From contig JBBCKD010000027.1 of NCBI GenBank assembly GCA_037191015.1, positions 639,860 through 703,859 on the forward strand: a DNA stretch of 64,000 nt. Reading direction: 5' to 3'. The notes under the pieces are model-generated. The model had not been told where the DNA came from and made no database searches. It saw only the letters and a list, made by a program, of their open reading frames with translations. The position numbers and the translations under genes were made by a program. Source of the stretch: Ravibacter sp037191015 (GTDB lineage Bacteria; Bacteroidota; Bacteroidia; Cytophagales; Spirosomataceae). Positions within the stretch are counted from its first letter, which is position 1. Every line of letters begins with the position of its first letter. Positions 60,832 through 64,000 of the stretch are shown here, one piece after another.

Positions 60832-61542
60832 TTACAACATTCCTTCATCGGCAAAACTGAAATACCCGTTATCGGACACGATAAGGTGGTCAAGGACCTG
60901 GATCGAAAGGATCCTGCCTGCGTCCGAAAGCTGCCTGGTGATCGTTTTGTCGGAGGCGCTGGGCCTGAGACTGCCGGAAGGATGGTTATGGGCAAGGATA
61001 ACGGAGCTGGCCAGGTTTTCTACCGCGTGCTTAAAAACAAGCCTCACATCCACTACCGTTCCCGACACCCCGCCGAGGCTTACCTGGACCGGCCTTATTA
61101 CTTCGTTAGCCCTGTTAAGCAGGAGGATCCAGAATTCCTCATGCTGCTTGTCCTGCAGATGGGGCCGCATTTCCTCATAAGCCGACGCCGATGAAACAAT
61201 CCGTATACGTTGTGCAACGTCGCGTTCTTTCCGCCTGCGGCCCAGTTCCATTGCTGCCAGCAGGACGATCGCCTTCGCTTTCCCGATCCCTCTTGTTTTC
61301 ATAAGCTCTCCCGGAGTTTGCTTGCCCAATTCGCGCAAGTCATGATTTACCGCCGACAGCAGGTTTTTAGCAACATCTACAGCAGTTTCAGAAACAGTAC
61401 CCGACCCTATCAATATAGCCAGGAGCTCCGCATCGGTAAGGGCCATTCTCCCTCTCTGGATCAGTTTTTCCCGGGGGCGGTCCTCTTCAGCCCAATCCTG
61501 TATAGTCCGGGAAGCAGTAATGTACTGTTTACTTATCTTCAT
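60832..61542 (-). CDS. radC: RadC family JAB/MPN domain protein
   Basis: 236 residues. N-terminal helix-hairpin-helix region ('LMKTRGIGKAKAIVLLAAMELG') and C-terminal JAMM metalloprotease-like site 'AHNHPSGSLRPSASD' with the two His and Asp. Historically called DNA repair protein; the real function is uncertain. Convergent with the response regulator gene. Confidence 0.92.
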   Translation of the reverse strand: MKISKQYITASRTIQDWAEEDRPREKLIQRGRMALTDAELLAILIGSGTVSETAVDVAKNLLSAVNHDLRELGKQTPGELMKTRGIGKAKAIVLLAAMELGRRRKERDVAQRIRIVSSASAYEEMRPHLQDKQHEEFWILLLNRANEVIRPVQVSLGGVSGTVVDVRLVFKHAVENLASSVILAHNHPSGSLRPSASDKTITRQLSDAGRILSIQVLDHLIVSDNGYFSFADEGML

Positions 61543-61612
61543 ATAGCATGTATCATAAATACAGTTGTCCGGGTAAAGATAACAAATCCCTGCATATCGC
61601 CGGCTTGCTGAG

Positions 61613-63124
61613 CTATTTAACTCCTAATTCCGTCAGGGCAGCCCTCGCTTTATTATCGATGCTGTTCTTGTATTCATGCTTTTTAAATGACATAGCCTTC
61701 CGGAAGTAGTCCGCGGCCATATCCTTCTGTCCGGCTTTGCGGTAGATGTATCCCAGTTGCAGGGCGGCAGAGGCTCCGAAATAGTAGTCGTAGCCCTGGT
61801 TCATCCGGAGCGTACGTTTAAGAAAAGGAATTCCTTCCGCCTTCCCCTGCTGCTGCAGTATACGTCCGAGCCGGTAATTGTATTCTATTTTTGACTGGAT
61901 ATGAGCGAAAGAAGCCTCGTTCAAACCTTTCAGCAACGAAAGCGCCTCTGCAAGGAACCCGCCGTCAAAAGCATACCTGGCTTTGAAAAGTATCTTTTGC
62001 TCGTCATCGATCTTGTTTGCCAGGAATCTCTCCGCAGTTTTCTGGGCATGTTTGTCGGCTTCCACATTCATGGCGCCGCTATTCAGCACCTTCGGGAGAA
62101 GCCCGGTCTGAAGCTTCATATCCCTGTCGAGCCAGCTGCAAAGGAACTTTTTAAAATAGCTGTCCTTCAAAAAGTTGCTACCCTTGCTCCGGCTCAGGAA
62201 ATTATCATACTCGGCTATGGCCTTGCCATACAGTCTTTTCTGAAGGTTCACCTCCGCCTTCATGTAATGCAGGAAAGGGAAGGGAAGGTATTCTCTGCCC
62301 CGGGGCGCTTTATCGAGGATGGCGAGCGCGGCATCACTCTGGCCGCGTTTCATCAGGATAGAGGCCGACAAAAAATGAAAAAGGAGGTTATCAGGCTCCT
62401 CGTAGGGTATTGCCTTCAGTTTTGTGATCAGTTGCTCGTCGGGCTGAAGCACATAAGCATGCAGGAGAAGGGCTGTCACACGGGCTTCTTTCCCGAACAG
62501 CTCAGATTCTCTTTCTACCCTGCCGAGTTCGGCGAGCCCCTGGCTGATAGTCCCCCTCAATCCCATCATGCGCGCTACCCACTGGTATTCTTCGGGTACG
62601 GAGCCGATCATCACATGCAGCAGCCCGAGGGCTTTCAGGTGCGGTACAAAGTCAGGAAACAACCTCAGGTTTTCCGCAAGCAGCCTGTTGGCCTTGATGA
62701 TATCCCAGCAGCCGGCTGTCCGGTTTCCGAATTTAAGCTTCACAAACGCGGAATGGAGCCTGATTTCGGCCATCATCATGCGCTGGTACGGCGACCCGTC
62801 CGACAATCTGCCCAGCTGCTGTAATCTCGCCTCCTGTCTTTTTCCGAAAGCGGCATATTCCTGCAGGTTGTCTGTCACAAGGAAATAGAAGAAATCAGAA
62901 TAGCTTTCCAGGTAAGGTATAAAGCCGTTCAACCCACTTTTATCCTGCTCTTCTTTCAGCACGCCCCGGGCTTTTTCCAGGCGCAGCTTCTGTATATCGG
63001 AATAGGCTTTTACCAGTTCCGGCGAAAATATAAATCCGTTGCCGGCATTCACCGGAAAGGCTGCAGCGGCTCTTACCAGTAAGGCCAGGCAAATAACGGA
63101 AATGTATATCCTCGTCGGCTTCAA
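61613..63124 (-). CDS. secreted tetratricopeptide-repeat protein
   Basis: 503 residues from a TTG at 63124, which gives a proper signal peptide (KPTRIYISVICLALLVRAAAA). A longer frame to 63160 would start inside a terminator hairpin and add unlikely residues. The mature part is all-helical with TPR-like pairs, clearest at the C-terminus ('ALQLGYIYRKAGQKDMAADYF'). No catalytic motif. Probably a periplasmic scaffold; family not named with confidence. Confidence 0.72.
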   Translation of the reverse strand: MKPTRIYISVICLALLVRAAAAFPVNAGNGFIFSPELVKAYSDIQKLRLEKARGVLKEEQDKSGLNGFIPYLESYSDFFYFLVTDNLQEYAAFGKRQEARLQQLGRLSDGSPYQRMMMAEIRLHSAFVKLKFGNRTAGCWDIIKANRLLAENLRLFPDFVPHLKALGLLHVMIGSVPEEYQWVARMMGLRGTISQGLAELGRVERESELFGKEARVTALLLHAYVLQPDEQLITKLKAIPYEEPDNLLFHFLSASILMKRGQSDAALAILDKAPRGREYLPFPFLHYMKAEVNLQKRLYGKAIAEYDNFLSRSKGSNFLKDSYFKKFLCSWLDRDMKLQTGLLPKVLNSGAMNVEADKHAQKTAERFLANKIDDEQKILFKARYAFDGGFLAEALSLLKGLNEASFAHIQSKIEYNYRLGRILQQQGKAEGIPFLKRTLRMNQGYDYYFGASAALQLGYIYRKAGQKDMAADYFRKAMSFKKHEYKNSIDNKARAALTELGVK

Positions 63125-63130
63125 GCTATC

Positions 63131-63167
63131 AAAAAAAGGAGAAGGTTGCCCTAAAGGCAACCTTCTC
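63131..63167 (-). terminator. Rho-independent terminator of the zinc-ribbon gene
   Basis: On the - strand a perfect 12-bp stem (63156-63167 with 63139-63150), 5-base loop, then seven T (63137-63131). It ends transcription from the zinc-ribbon gene just before the TPR gene. Confidence 0.85.
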
Positions 63168-63201
63168 TGTCAATCACAAAACAAAAACATAGGAGACCTC
63201 C

Positions 63202-63942
63202 CTATTTGGAAGCCTGCACAGGAGACTCGACATCAGCCAGGATCCGGCCGCAGTGCTCACAAACGATGATGCGCTTATTATCGCGGATATCTGCCTGACG
63301 CTGCGGAGGCACAATGTTGAAACATCCGCCGCAGGCGCCTCTCGATACGTGTACTACAGCCAGGCCATTCAGGGAATTGGACCGGATCTTCTCATAAGAC
63401 TTGAGCAGCCGCTCCTCGATCTTCTTCGTCTGTTTCTCGCGGGAAGCCCTGATCTGCTTTTCTTCTTCACGGCTTTCTTCCACGATCACCTCCAGCTCAC
63501 CCTTCTTCTCGTTCAAGGCTTCCTCACGCTCGGCCAGTATCTGGTTAATTTTTTCAAGCTCATCTTCAATAAGCCTTATACGCGCCCGGGTCTCATTGCT
63601 TCTTTTTTCGGCAAGGTTTACATCAAGCTCCTGCAGCTCGATTTCCTTGGATATAGCATCGAACTCACGGTTGTTGCGTACGTTCATTTGCTGCTCTTTA
63701 TACTTGAGGATCAGCTTTTCGGCATCTTTCTGTGCATTGCTGAACGCCTGCAGGTCGCCATTCAGTTCATCGATTTCAGAAAGGAATTTATTTTTTCTTG
63801 TCTGGTAGCCCAGGGTTTCGTCTTCCAGGTCTCTCACTTCTTCGGGAAGGTCGCCGCGGATTTTAAGAAGCGCATCCAGTTTCGAATCAATTTCCTGTAG
63901 CTTCAACAGGGCCTCCAGCTTTTGTGCAATTGTGCTTTCCAT
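63202..63942 (-). CDS. coiled-coil protein with C-terminal zinc ribbon
   Basis: 246 residues: a long antiparallel coiled coil (about 1-185) and a C4 zinc ribbon 'CGGCFNIVPPQ' ... 'CEHCGRIL'. This is the HP0958/CT398-like family, widespread in Bacteroidota. RNA or protein binding is suspected; molecular role unknown. Stop codon 5' of a strong terminator. Bases 63943-64000 upstream hold no full gene. Confidence 0.85.
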   Translation of the reverse strand: MESTIAQKLEALLKLQEIDSKLDALLKIRGDLPEEVRDLEDETLGYQTRKNKFLSEIDELNGDLQAFSNAQKDAEKLILKYKEQQMNVRNNREFDAISKEIELQELDVNLAEKRSNETRARIRLIEDELEKINQILAEREEALNEKKGELEVIVEESREEEKQIRASREKQTKKIEERLLKSYEKIRSNSLNGLAVVHVSRGACGGCFNIVPPQRQADIRDNKRIIVCEHCGRILADVESPVQASK

Positions 63943-64000
63943 ATATCTTTATACGTGGTATGTCACCGGGTTAGTATTCACCTCTGACAAATAGAGTGCA

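Noticed and set aside
61901..62824. 307-codon frame antisense to the TPR gene
   Set aside because: Shadow frame; the sense protein has a signal peptide and helical repeats.

Overview
The window is a stretch of ordinary, gene-dense chromosome from a member of the Bacteroidota, probably a Sphingobacteriia/Chitinophagia-type organism of moderate GC content. Four things point there. Promoters carry the phylum's -7 element TAnnTTTG. Rho has a long, charged insertion typical of the phylum. One secreted protease ends in a type IX secretion sorting domain. The gene families are also typical: GH3-like protein, BatD, CvfB, LytS/LytR pairs, SCO/cytochrome lipoproteins, and CoaX next to a barrel protein and LptC. 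No rRNA, tRNA, CRISPR array, insertion sequence or prophage was recognised.

Layout. 1-9.8 kb: ABC permease (5' end outside the window), ApbE flavin transferase, chorismate synthase, orphan BatD, a small conserved protein with a terminator, RF1, a lipoprotein and xylulokinase. 10-15.8 kb: SMP-30 lactonase, a methyltransferase, ApaG, uracil-DNA glycosylase, a zinc-dependent phospholipase C/S1-P1 type enzyme, and a Crp/Fnr regulator followed by a pirin gene. The pirin gene has a perfect FNR-type box at the activating position. 15.9-23.2 kb: PQQ dehydrogenase with built-in cytochrome c, a Cys-rich lipoprotein, GNAT, SurE, GH3-like, MsrB and TrhO. 23.2-27.5 kb: a small surface-glycan group (glycosyltransferase, two methyltransferases, flippase) and a GreA-like factor. 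27.7-30.1 kb: ethanolamine-type permease, DUF202 protein, and a two-gene coiled-coil/HTH unit with a structured promoter. 30.2-33.9 kb: murD-ftsW-murG, a fragment of the division/cell-wall cluster. 33.9-37.5 kb: an AT-rich islet with a lipoprotein gene and an S8 protease gene broken by a frameshift. 37.6-45.5 kb: YeeE/YedE pair, HEAT-like protein, RecN, lipoprotein, SCO and cytochrome c, then LptC, barrel protein and CoaX on the other strand. 45.5-50.5 kb: rho with a long leader, an OmpA-family protein, two tandem helix-hairpin-helix membrane proteins, CvfB. 50.6-58.1 kb: TolC/RND/adaptor efflux operon with a perfect 19-bp palindrome upstream, isochorismate synthase and a hotdog thioesterase (menaquinone). 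58.2-64 kb: phosphatase, LytS/LytR pair, RadC, a TPR protein and a coiled-coil zinc-ribbon protein.

No wholly new multi-gene system is evident. The items most worth a second look are the FNR-type box in front of pirin, the split S8 protease in its AT-rich islet beside an isolated murD-ftsW-murG fragment, the HTH/coiled-coil pair with its repeat-covered promoter, the palindrome in front of the RND operon, and the OmpA plus duplicated helix-hairpin-helix locus. Several gene starts were moved because a promoter or terminator lies over the upstream part of the longest reading frame.
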